Below, piece after piece: positions 45,033-56,500 of a stretch of DNA of 64,000 bases. The position numbers and the translations under genes were made by a program. The notes under the pieces are model-generated. The model was not told the origin of the DNA. It saw only the letters and a program-made list of their open reading frames with translations, and did no database searches. The stretch comes from Caenorhabditis elegans. Taxonomy: Eukaryota; Nematoda; Chromadorea; Rhabditida; Rhabditidae. Each line of letters starts with the position of its first letter. The first letter of the stretch is position 1. Location of the stretch: assembly GCF_000002985.6 (NCBI RefSeq), contig NC_003284.9:558001-622000 (forward strand), given 5' to 3'.

Positions 45033-47057
45033 GTGAGTTTTTTTTTGTTATTGGATTTTTGAATTTGAGAAAAGGGGCAATAATGATTGGTTATTTAGAC
45101 TTTATAAATTGGAAAAATAAGCATAATAAAAAAAAGTATATTCAATAAAGTTTCTAAGAACTAAGGAGTTATGACGTTGCCGTTGTTTTTATTTTTTTGA
45201 GTATGAAGATAACTAATACTATCTCAATTAAAAAAGATTTAAAAAAAAAGGATTGAAGGAGGATCCGTTCTTCAAGTGCTATGCACTGCGGATCTGGGAT
45301 TCAGTTGCACTGCCTGGTGGTGATCCCACTGGGCTATAATTTAAGCCACATCCTAGCCGGGGACTGTGGCCGATAATCCAGTCGTGGATTGCTCCACTTC
45401 CCAATAGAGGCTGTGTGAACATAAAGGGTGAAGCCGGACTTGAACTCGTGACCTCCAGACTGCTAGCGGCCACCACTACCGACTGAGCTATCTGCCCCCA
45501 AAATATAATTAGGCATATTATTATCTTTTCTATTAGTTTATATTAATTGATTATGGTGCACTATTGTGGAAATATTTGACCCAGTCAATCTAGTTTTTTT
45601 TCCCCCGAAGGTTGACTTTTTGGTCAGCGCAACATTAATTTCAGTCAGTGCATGTCTAAAACTGCACCTATTTTCAACAACATATTTTCCAAGTAATTTT
45701 TTAAACATTTTTCATTTTCCAGTTCCCCTTCCCCCGGCACATGCACTTACTTCTTTGCTTAGGACCTTTTATTATTTGCCCAGGAATTTTCTGTCTCTTT
45801 TTTCTTTTTTTTGTGTTCTTCTAGAGGTTGATTTCATAACAATTGGACAAAAGCAAAGAAAAATAAGCGAAAAGCAATAACAAGGAAAAAAACCTGGGAC
45901 CAATAATGTTTTTCTTTTTTTTTCTCACAAAACGAAGAGAAACGCTTCCTCCTCTCGTCATATTTTGATGGTGAAAAGATGAGATGAAATTAGATGGGAC
46001 GGACACTTTTTGAGTAATAAAAATGGCTTCTAACTTCTAGTTTTAGTCTAGTGATGTCATATGAGCAAAAAAAGAGAGAACACGATAGCATATAGTTTAG
46101 ATTAGGTAGTGCTCGATGAAAAAAATGCGTTTTTCGTTTATGCATTTTTTTGCAATATTTATTTATAACAACACATCTTGAAATTGACCTTGTTTTGGCT
46201 GTCGGCGCCAGTCGACAGCCCAGTTATTGGTTTTTTCAAATATTTAGACAAACTTACAAAAAATTATTATCAATAAAATTGCCCAAAATATGCTCCAATC
46301 AGAAGGTATTTCATATATTAAAGCTAAAAATAATAGAGGGATAATAGTTTTTGACCGTCTTTCAACGTATATTTGAAAAATTCTGTCTGTGAAATGAAAA
46401 AAGCTGACAGCCGACAGCCGAGAAATAAGACGGGCGGACCTGCGCAGCGTCGGCCGCAGTGCTTTGCTTACGTGGAAGGCCTTCGTAGACACAGACACAG
46501 CGGTCGTCATTTGACAAGTCCATTTTTGGCTATCCTTGAGTTTATCCATAAATATTCAAGTTTTTTAGTTTTACTAATTAAAAAGTAAAGCAGTTTCAAA
46601 CTGTACATCAAGAATTTTCAAAGTTTGAATTACATTTGAATTATTAATATTTTCAGCAATAGCTACGCGGCCAATATTTGTTCGGCTGCCAACATTCCCT
46701 TCCTGGCTTATTATTCTGTAGAAATGTTTAATATTGTGATTTTTATTCCAAAAACCTTTCTCTCATACTTTCTTGTCAGTTTCTCCACATTTTCCATCTC
46801 ATCCTCCTCATCTACACACCGGTTTTCCATTTGTACATATGTTCTATCTCACATACTTTGTGACCCAAATTCCCAGTGCTTTGTTTTATTTTTACCACTT
46901 CGCTAAATTCCTAAATTTCCACCGTAGTCTTACTGTGATGACAACTTTTGTTGAAAAAAAATCAAATAAAGGTTTTTTGTCGTTTAAAAGTAATGATCGG
47001 GAAAGGGAAAGTCGATTCAATAAATTCGGAGTTAAATCGATGAAAAACACAAATTTC
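45033..47057. other. Intergenic region between convergent genes
   Basis: Holds 3' UTR of the upstream gene, the SINE-like element (45241-45499), a possible inverted pair GGCTGTCGGC / GCCGACAGCC (46197 and about 46410) with GC-richer DNA to 46510, an orphan acceptor followed by a coding-like stretch at 46657-46725, and the 3' UTR of the minus-strand gene (TTTATT near 46885). Confidence 0.55.
45241..45499 (-). mobile_element. tRNA-derived SINE-like element
   Basis: On the minus strand it begins GGGGGCAGATAGCTCAGTCG. TAGCTCAGTCGG fits the Pol III A box (TRGCNNAGYNGG). GAGTTCAAGTCC about 45 nt later fits the B box, the normal tRNA spacing. About 190 nt of non-tRNA sequence follow, ending in a run of nine T, a Pol III terminator. 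It does not fold as a normal tRNA through the anticodon arm. It could be a transcribed ncRNA gene instead of a dead SINE. Confidence 0.7.
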
Positions 47058-50000
47058 TTATGGCTTCTGAAGATCGTCAGCGTATTCATCACCCTTCTTC
47101 GTGAGCTTCCAAACTCCGAGAACAAAGAAAAATCCGAAGATGAGTGCGAGAAGGATGGCTTTGAAGATCAGCTCAAGGTTGCTTGGCTCAAATTCCAAGT
47201 CAACCAATTCCTCGGTCTGAAATTTAGAAAATGTGTTTTTTTGCGTAGTGGAACCGTAAGAACAAGTTTTTTGGAACGCGTGACGTACTCGATTACAGAC
47301 CACAGGAAAGACTGAAATTGTTTTTTTGCTTTGTTTTTTGTCACCAGAACAAGAATTAAAATATGATTCAAAAATTAAGGGGTTTGATGATGGTGAGAAA
47401 ATAATTCTTGAAGAATTTTAAAAGACTCCCAAAAGAATTGTTATCCGTTTATTTCAAAACAGGTGTTTTAAGACATTTCCAGTACGAAAATTTTTTGAAA
47501 TGAGCTAGTAAAACATTTCAAAAACATATACGAAATTTTTTTAAAATTATTACTCAGATTTTATCTTCTTACTTGTCGATAAAAATGTTTTTTTCTGCGA
47601 CTGTTAATTTTCCAAAAAAAAAAATCCACTCACTTTCTATTTCAAATACTAGCCATTTTTTAATAAAAGCTTGATGGAAAATGAAAAAAAAAACAGTATT
47701 AATTTTTTTGTGTTCTTTTTTAAATATGGCTACTTGAAAAAATTTGCAACTTTTGGAAAGTTTTACTCAATTATTTCTTATTGACATATTCAAAAACTAC
47801 CCCACTCATCTCTGACATCATTTGTTTCTTTTTGATATCTCTTCCTTGTTTTTCATTTACTACAAGCCACTTTATCGAAATAGTGATTGGCCAGCTGCTA
47901 CCAGAGACTCACGTGATTCAAATAGATTCGATGCCAGAATACCAAAACAAGGTCAGAAAAACAAGGTACAGAAGTGAAAAACGAAACAAAAAATTTGGTT
48001 TTGCCCACGGGACGCGTGTTATCAGTTTCAATTTTTTTTCTGGAGCAAATGTTTTCTAACTTCAAAGTAATGTTGAAATTAAAAAAAGAGTGCAGGTTGT
48101 TCGTCGAACACACCAATTCTGTCATAGGTACTTTGGGAAAAGTGAAGAACCAGTTATCAAGTCATCTACATAACTTGGGCAATGATCTACGTAGTTTAGA
48201 CATGAACCTGTGATATTTTAAAATACTGTTACGTGTTTTGAAAAGACCCTAGGTGATTTGAATATGGCACTATATGGTTTGAAAAAATTATAATTGATTT
48301 GAAAGAACTTCTGTGTTGTCACGCGGTGTCACAGTTTCCCATTGCGGCTTGATCTACGTAGATCTACAAAAATTGCGGGAGTTGAGACGCAGAAATCTCA
48401 ATTTATTTTGCATATTTAAGATCGTGCTGATGTCACTTTTTTCTGTGCAAAATTTCCTACATTTTTTGTAGGTCAAACCGTAATGGGACAACCCAGCAGC
48501 ACGTGTTTTGTGTTGACGGTGATCTACGATATTTGTACGTGGTCCGGTATGTTTTTAAATAAAGCATTCGCAAATTTCATATTCTTATGCTTGGCTTGGT
48601 CATGCTCAGTGTTTTTTTTGAAAAAGCCTTGCTATCACTAGTTGCAAAACCCTCAGTAGTTTGATCAGTAGCATAGAATTCAAGTTACCGTATATTCTCT
48701 ATTAGTAAGGAGCCTCTATTAGTTTTGCACCTCTATTAGTTTTGCATCTAAAATCACTGATCGAAAATTAGTTTTGCACTCTCTATTAGTTTTGCACCTT
48801 TAATAGTTTTGCACCCCTTCATTTGTTCCCTATTTTTAAGAATTCAAAATTTGCATTATAAAATCGCTTTACAAATCAGGAAAATTCTTACAGACTTGGT
48901 ATAACAAGTCAAAATTGGCAAAATATGAGTACAACTCGGACAGTTTTTGTGTATCAGCCTTAAAATTCGAAAATTAGTTTTGCACGCCTTACTAATAGAG
49001 GATATACGGTATGTGACCACACGAAGCTTATAGGTTCGACTCTGATCTCTCTATCTGATTTGATTTTGATCTGATCTGTTCAACTCTGATCTGATTTGAT
49101 TGATTCGACTGGTTCGACACTCTTTGTATAGCCCCATATCTAGAGTACGTTCTGATGTGTTTTGAAACTCACGTATTCAATGGTGTCAACGTCCAAGTTA
49201 GCAATTTGAGAGAGGTGTCCCATGGCCTTCATTCTCGTAGCAATGGATTCAGCATCGATGAGATCTTCAATAGCGAATGGAAGAGCGCTGGAGTTGGTGT
49301 CCTGTTAAAACATATTTTTTGTAAGTTTGGTCTCAAACTCAAACAAATACTTTCTTGAGGATAACAAATTGAATGGTCAAGGTATCATCAGTTCCAACAC
49401 AGCTGGTGCGAAGAACAATAACATCTTCCTTAAAATAATATTATATACTCATATTTTTACCCCCGTTCGAAGCATACCTCGTCAACACGGAGCGACGATG
49501 AAATCTTGTCTCTGAAAGCGTCTTCTGGGAACTCTTCCAGTGCTTCGGCGGAGTTGTTCAGGTCAAATTCTACGGAGACTACTGGGAAGTTTCCGGTTTC
49601 CAAGTCTCTTGCAATTAGGGCATTGCAAGAGATTTCTGGAACTGGGGCTTCCTGTAAAAATAATTTTTTAAAAAATATTTTTAATGTTCGAGTTTAAATT
49701 AGTGTTTATGAAAGATTTGTTTTCGAATTGCTTAAATGGGTGGTTTTCTGTTTGGACTCCAAATTTGGAACAAAAAAAAACTACCGCATCAATTTTGAAT
49801 TTCCGCGTTGATTACTAATGTGTTACCAGCTCCAAATTTCAATTTTTTCTTTTACCAAATAGTAGAAAATCTCAGATTTTAGTATGAAAAAATCTGAATT
49901 ATATTCAAGCGTGTTTCATTGTTTCGCAATATTATAGACCGAATAAACATTCTTGAAATAATCTAACATTTTTATATCGACTTTCTATAATTCAAACCAT

Positions 50001-50485
50001 CAAATTGAGACACCTTTAAACATGTTTTTTGAGAAAAAGTTGTTGGAATGGAAAGTATATTGCAAATATAATGAACCCCTGAAGTCATCAAAGAACAGAC
50101 ATATTTTTTAAAACCACTCCTATGGTGCCAAAATAACCAAATTCATAGTGAACCTTTCAAAAATTTGGGGGTTTACCCACTTTTTTGGAAATCGTCAATG
50201 TAAAACTAATATCTCTTGAATTTTATGATCTACGTATGTTTCAAAAATTGATATTCAAACATGATAGGAATTCGAACATGCAACAGTAATATATTTTTCT
50301 CAAAAAATGGCGAAAAGTCCTCAAACAAAACCCAACAATTCTCTATTGGCCTCCAATAAACTTACATCTTCCTGAGAAACTGAACAGGTGCATGACAAAT
50401 GCCCGGTGTTGCAGATGGCATGCTTGTCCATTGGACAGATTTCGGCAAAAACGAGTGGCACTAAAAGGACGGCGAAAAACCGCAT
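47058..50485 (-). CDS. Type I single-pass membrane protein of unknown function
   Basis: Exons 50366-50485, 49478-49651, 49351-49428, 49173-49301, 47058-47216; 660 nt, 219 aa. A TTGCAG acceptor lies 6-7 nt before the ATG (plus strand CTG at 50493-50495), consistent with trans-splicing. [17 protein letters not shown] is a signal peptide. A short Cys-rich stretch ([11 protein letters not shown]), an ectodomain of about 130 residues with [10 protein letters not shown] and two or three Cys, then a single helix [20 protein letters not shown] and a short charged cytoplasmic tail [16 protein letters not shown] follow. The ectodomain could be SEA-like in size, but I cannot support that by motif. Intron 47217-49172 is 2 kb and carries two MITEs. 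Confidence 0.87.
48320..48505. mobile_element. CACGTGGTGTCA palindromic MITE, copy 2
   Basis: Starts CACGCGGTGTCAC and ends CAGCAGCACGTG, with GATCTACGTAGATCTAC and GTAGGTCAAACCGTAATGGG inside. It lies in the last intron of the type I membrane protein gene. Confidence 0.75.
48686..49011. mobile_element. Tc/mariner-like MITE with internal ATTAGTTTTGCAC repeats
   Basis: Ends CCGTATATTCTCTATTAGTA and TACTAATAGAGGATATACGG are inverted, each flanked by TA (48686-48687, 49010-49011). Inside, ATTAGTTTTGCA(C) occurs about six times. TA duplication is the hallmark of Tc/mariner insertion. Confidence 0.82.
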
Positions 50486-53400
50486 GTTCGATCTGCAACG
50501 TTTCTAGTAAAAAATTTGAAAAAAAACTGTTGTTTCTGAGCAGTCAAACTTAAAAGGTAATGGAACATAAAACAAGAACTCTCAAAAGATAGTAAGCGAA
50601 CAACTTGGTATGGCAAAGTAAAGGAAAATGGTAGGAGGTTAAAGTACTTGATGGGGGGGGGGGGTAAGGTAAGCACCCCCCCCCCCTTACCCCGTACCGT
50701 CTTCGATGGGGTTTCAAGAGCTTTCTACTTTCATCCGATAAGCACATCCACTTTTATCCTTTATCTCTAGCTCTTTCTCTGTGCACTGAGCTCAACCCTC
50801 GCACTTCGCGCTTCACAATGACAACGACAAACTTCTGCACAGTCCAGCATTTCAAATAACCAAAACCAAATACTAGTGAAGAGAGATGGATGTTAACGTA
50901 GTAATGCACACAATAGTTTGGTAATTTTTGTGGTGATAAAGAAGACTTTGTGCAAGGTTCGTATCGTACTGCTTATGGAAAAGATAACCTGAATATAACA
51001 GTTTTCAAAACTTTCCATAAAATTTTCAATAAACACATGCATACCTGAAACGGTTGAACATTTACATAATTTTTTTTTCGATTACTAAAGACAGCAAACA
51101 TAAAAAGATATCAAATTAAAAAAAGGGAAACTCTATTTTTTAAGAAGATCAGAGGAAACATTATAAAAGCTTTTTTTAAATTGTTTACTGTTTTTAGGTT
51201 ATAGGAAATTGAAAACCGCTCTTGGAGTACGTTGAACTTTCAACTTAAAAAATAGCTTCGATTTTTTGCTGGTATTTTTGAACAGATTTGTATCACAAAT
51301 ATCATGAATCAGTACTGTTAAGTTTCTGTGTTCAAACAATTTTTGATGAGTAATCTTCTTTTAACCAATGAAATTTTTTTGAAAACTCAAGCCTTAGCAT
51401 TTAAATATGTGGCGTCGAAAAATACTAACTCTTCTATTTGTGATATGAGATACGTTCTTCCACAAAATAAGTTATATAACAACTAATGTAGTTACAAAAC
51501 TGAAAATATAGCCATCGGAGTTCACAAAACCAAATTGTACGATTCAGTACAGAAATCACAATTTGTGTCTTTGAATAATAGAAAAATTATTTGGGAAAGG
51601 GAAGAGAAGGAAATCCCGTTGAGATTAACACAATTAAAGAGGAAAAATTGGATATTCTAACAATGTTTTTTTTCTGTCAAACTATTTCTTTTTGCATTTT
51701 TGAGATATAACCAGTTCTTTTTCAAAAATCACTTTTTTTTCTTAACTATCAAAATTATAATACATGACCACTTATTAAAATGCAACGTTCCAAATGTTCA
51801 GGTTGAATGAACAAAGCCAAAACTGAAAAATGAGTCCTGCAAACTCTCAAAGACATCAGTTTCGGGTCTACTCAGGTTACGAAAAGCATCGCGGCCACCG
51901 TGAGATTTGACAGAAAAATCGGTTTTTGTTGAGGTGAGGCCTCTAGTAATGCGTGTAGAATTCGAGATTTTTTTTCAATTGAGGAAGACTTTGTTTTTTT
52001 TTTCAATTGAAAAACAGATTTGATGAAGCTGTTATTGTTAATCAATTTTTTTCAAGACTTTTCTGGAAAAGTACTTGCGTTATGAAAATATTGCAAACCG
52101 ACAGACTATTACTTTTCGATTTAATTTTTAAGAATTGCGGTAAATATTAAGTACCATTAAATTGTACATTAATTGAAAATACGTCATAACGCAAAATATA
52201 CTTTTTCAAATAGTTTCATGCCAATAAAGTCTCTGATAAAAAATATAACTTAGGTTTTTTTTGAAACAAAAATCAGATAGAAATATGCTAATTGTTGAAA
52301 AAAACAAAACGAAACTGAACTATATTTGGTTTGTGTGTTTTTTTTTCAACCGACACTGAAAAATGTTTACTGAATTACCGAGTTATATAACAAATTGATT
52401 TTTGTTGCTTGTTTTGAACAGGGCTGTGTGGAAAAACTGCTTATTTTAATATGATAATTCACTTTTTTCATTTAAAATTGATATATTGCAGAAAAAGTTT
52501 GTGAAATAGTATTTATGATCGTTAAAAACCTTGAAAAGGCCTTCAAATGGTGCCTCAGAGTTGTCGTTCGTTGAAAAAGTACCGTTACAAGTCTTTCAGC
52601 AAACGACAACTTTCAGCCATTATTTGAGGCAGTTTTCAATCTTTTCAACAAACATATTTTCAAATAGAAAAAACCTCTTTCTATATTTCTATATCTAATT
52701 TAAATCAAAAAAAAGTTGGACTATCATATTGAAATAAGAAATGATGTGCGTTTGCCAAAAAAAAAGGTTGCGTACCTCTGGGTTCAAGAGCCTAAGAGCT
52801 TCTTAGAGTCTGTAAACTAATTATTGTAAAAATGTTTTTTTCTAGAAACGAAGTATTTCAACCATGGCCGTGAACTGTTAAAAAATTAAATAAAATTTCT
52901 TTAATTTTTAATCAATCTTTACTGAGCTGAGAATAAGCCAAAAATGTGAACCTGAATAAAAACAGAATGTCTCTAGTTCCTGTTAAATCAAAAACTGAGC
53001 TTCTGCTCAATCGAACGCATTGTTTAACATAAGATTTATGACGCGTCGTCGCCGATTACAAATCTCCCGTCTCTTGACAACATTTCCATGGTTACATTTT
53101 AGTTTTTTTGAGTTTTTCTGCCGAGTAAACATTTATTTATAATACAGCGGACACAATATGCACGAACCATTGATATGTCAAAAGACATGGGAAAAGGAGT
53201 AAGGTTTAAATAGATAATTGTGTAGTTTTTTTTTTTCATTTTTAAGTGGCCAGACTTGTGGAGACTATGCACAAAACTAAAAGATTTTTTTTGAAATTGA
53301 ACAGGTTTTAATGAAGATTTGAAAATATTGTGTTACTAAAAACTAGAAGTGAAAAAAGAAGAAATTGTTTTTTTTTGGGAGGAAAGAGGCGGGTGGATTG

Positions 53401-53536
53401 AAAAATATTTGGAGAATAATCATCCGACGATGTAATAGGCAGGTAGGTGAGCTTTGAAAAACATCCGAAAAGAGGAACAAAGAAAAAAAAATTGAGTTTG
53501 TTGTCTTGGATAGACAACGGTTTTTTCATCTAAAGT
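50486..53536. other. Intergenic region upstream of the type I membrane protein gene
   Basis: Contains the G12/C11 inverted tracts at 50653-50690, then about 2.7 kb of AT-rich sequence with no convincing exon. One hairpin (52545-52640) stands out. The 3' UTR of the next minus-strand gene should end near 53300-53500. Confidence 0.6.
50653..50690. repeat. Facing G12 and C11 tracts, hairpin-capable
   Basis: Twelve G, then TAAGGTAAGCA, then eleven C and TTACCCC. GGGGTAAG on the left is complementary to CTTACCCC on the right. It lies about 170 bp upstream of the ATG at 50485, inside the probable promoter. Confidence 0.85.
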
Positions 53537-56500
53537 TTAGTCATCTAATGGGTCTTCATAATCATCGTAGTCCGGGTCTCTGTACTCTGTGAATCGGCTT
53601 GTTACTGGACGATTTCTGAAAAAAATTGTTGTTTTTTTTTTATATTGGCAGGCAAAATTGGGGAGTTGTGCAGGGATATGAAAAAGTGTAGATAGTAGGT
53701 AGACATTTAAGGGTTTAACAAGTAGTTATGCCCACCGCAATAAGGAAATTAATTTTGCGAGAAATGAAAAATCTTGTAAATTTTTATTTATAGGCCCAAC
53801 ACGTTTGACTTTGGGAGCATGTATGGTGTTCTTTTCAGCTTTTTTCTTCAGTTTAAAAATTTGGAACGTATTTTATTTAAAATGAATTAAAAAATTTCAA
53901 ACAAAAAAAAAAGATCTTGCGTTTTCAAAAACACGAAAAAAAAATAGAATAAATATTGAAGCTGGACTAATCTTCAGAAGACTCATAGATACTGCTATAA
54001 GTAGTTCAAAATCACAGAAAAGTGTTTTTGTTTGTTTGAAACAATTTAAAGCGACACTGAATCATATTGAATTTGGACGATTTTCCGGTTAATTTTTCTG
54101 TAACCATTTATTAGGAGAAACTGATTTCCAAATCGGTAAATTGGCAAATTGGAGGAATTTTAAATTTTCGCCATTTCAGCAAACCGGCAAATTGCCGATC
54201 TGCAAAGTTTTCCGAAAAAAACGGCTTCAAAAACGGCAAAAGTTCATGCAACATTGCTCAAAGTTTTTTTTTTCCAACTTATCGAAACGTCAATATTAGT
54301 GAAAAATAAAAAGTTAGTATATATAGAGTATTAGTTGTCAACATATATTCTCACGCTCTGATGTCTTGCAGTGTGCGTATTCTTCTGAAACAGACATCAC
54401 AATAACAAGGACCACGACAGAAACCAAGTAATATATTTCACATTTCACAAAATCGCCATTTTACAACAATTATCTGACAAAGTCACACATAGCTTATTTT
54501 TCAATTGCTCATTTCGGGTGCAACTCTATTTTGGACAATACGGTAGTTTCAAACATTTAAACAATGTTTCACACAACTATGCGTCTTACAAAAAATTCAT
54601 AAAATATCACAAATTTGTCGAAAACTTGTTTTTTCAAATAAGCTTGACATTTCTATCAATATTCATTTTCGTCACCGAAAATGTAATGGACCAATATTAG
54701 AGCTCACCTGTTGATGCTCTCCAAACTAATCGGGTTGCTGTCTCTCACATGTTTCCCGATGTTTTCGAATCTTTGCTCCCAGAATTTCGGAGTACGGAGT
54801 GCCGCGCTCAAGTACGATGTGTTGTTGTTTCTCCAATCGGTATCTGGCTGAAAAAAAAACAATTAAAAATGAACTTAAATCTAAAGCTGCCATAGCGGCG
54901 CCGATGAGGCGCCTCAGACAGTCTTACGCGGCCGTAATGTATTCGCATGTATAGTGCGGCGCGGAACCCCGAACGTGTCGGCCGCTTTCAAATAACTACA
55001 TTTCGCAATACCTCGGTAAATCGGCGCCATTTCTGAACCAACTTTAGCCACTTTCTAACTGCCATTTACATAAGTGGCGAATGTTGGTCATAGTTGGCTG
55101 AAGTTGGTCGAACGAGGCAGCGTTTTTACGCTTTAAACAACTGAAAAAAGTGTGTGAAAGTTGGCGAAAGTTGGCGAAAGTTGGTTTAGAAATCGCGCCA
55201 AATTGCCGAGACGTTGCGCACAAAAGCGGCGAACGGCCGGCGTGGCGGTCTCACATGCCTTACTTAAATAGGTTGTGAACTGAAAATTGAAAATGGTTCT
55301 TCAGAAATGTTAGAAAAATCAGCTTTGAAGGTGTGACATAACTATGAAAATTGAGTTTAAAACACGAGCGACACTCCCTAAGGTTGTAGCATTAAAGGAA
55401 AGATGATCACAGTTTTATACGGAAACTAGTGAAAATGGAAAAATTACCCTTGTGAACATGTGTCCGGATAGTGGTGCGGTTCCTTTTCCAGTTGATTCAC
55501 TGATCAATTTATTCTCCCATTCTTGTGGCCTAAAAATGTTGATGATTTCATACGCAAACAAAAAAAAGTTGCATCGAGAAATTTGAACTTCCTGGAACAT
55601 GCGAAATTTTTCCGAAAAGTTTTTTGTAAGAAAAGCAGTCTATTGTGTTTTATTTATTTTTCTGATATTCCGTGTTTTCCCGATTTTAACAATTTTTCAA
55701 ACAATAAAATTTTGGAGAAGGTTTCGCGTGATCTGATACTTCATATAAAAATAAAGAACATAGTTCCTAGAAAATACTAACTTTCTTGGAATATATCTTC
55801 CTTCTGGTCTCTTGAACATGTCCACGGAGTGCTGCAAGTCAAAGTCAAAATAGTCTGGATCATCTCGATTTGGACGGGAGTAATATGGTCGGGCAGTTGT
55901 GTAGTGCTGAAAAATACGTATTCAGATAAGGAAACGTTGGAAACGATAACCCACAGAAAAGTCATAGTCGTCCTGCTCAGAGAAGCTTCCTGCAGATGGC
56001 TCTGGAGCTCGGCGGAATTCTCGTGTCGTAATGCTCTTGTAGCGTTCAGGAAGGGGAGCGTTTTTCAAAAGCCTAGAAAGTGAGAAGTTGTTGTTTGGAA
56101 AACTGAATATTAAAAAATTAGAAAGAATTAAGAAAAAAAAACATTTAGCATTACTGCAGGTTTCAACCAAAATGTATAAACAAAAGTGTAAAAATTACTT
56201 TATAATTACACGTCGTGACAGAACGTCCCATATCGGTTTGATTTTCGAAAAATGCGGAAATTGAGGCGCAGACATCTCTACCGATTTTGCATGGTTAAGA
56301 GCGTGCTGACGTCTCATTTTTCTGGGGAAAAATTCCCGTATTTTTGTAGATCAAACCGTGAAGGGACAGCCTGACACCACGTGTAATGACCAATTCAACA
56401 AAAATTTGAAATTTTTTTCCACAGTTACTTTAATTAAACTTCCCCAAATTTTTATCGAAGTGATTTGTAATAGTTTTTTTTGATTTATCAACAAAATGTT

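Noticed and set aside
45420..45499. Minus-strand tRNA gene
   Set aside because: A and B boxes are present, but the anticodon arm does not fold and the unit runs on for about 190 nt to a T run, so a SINE-like element fits better.
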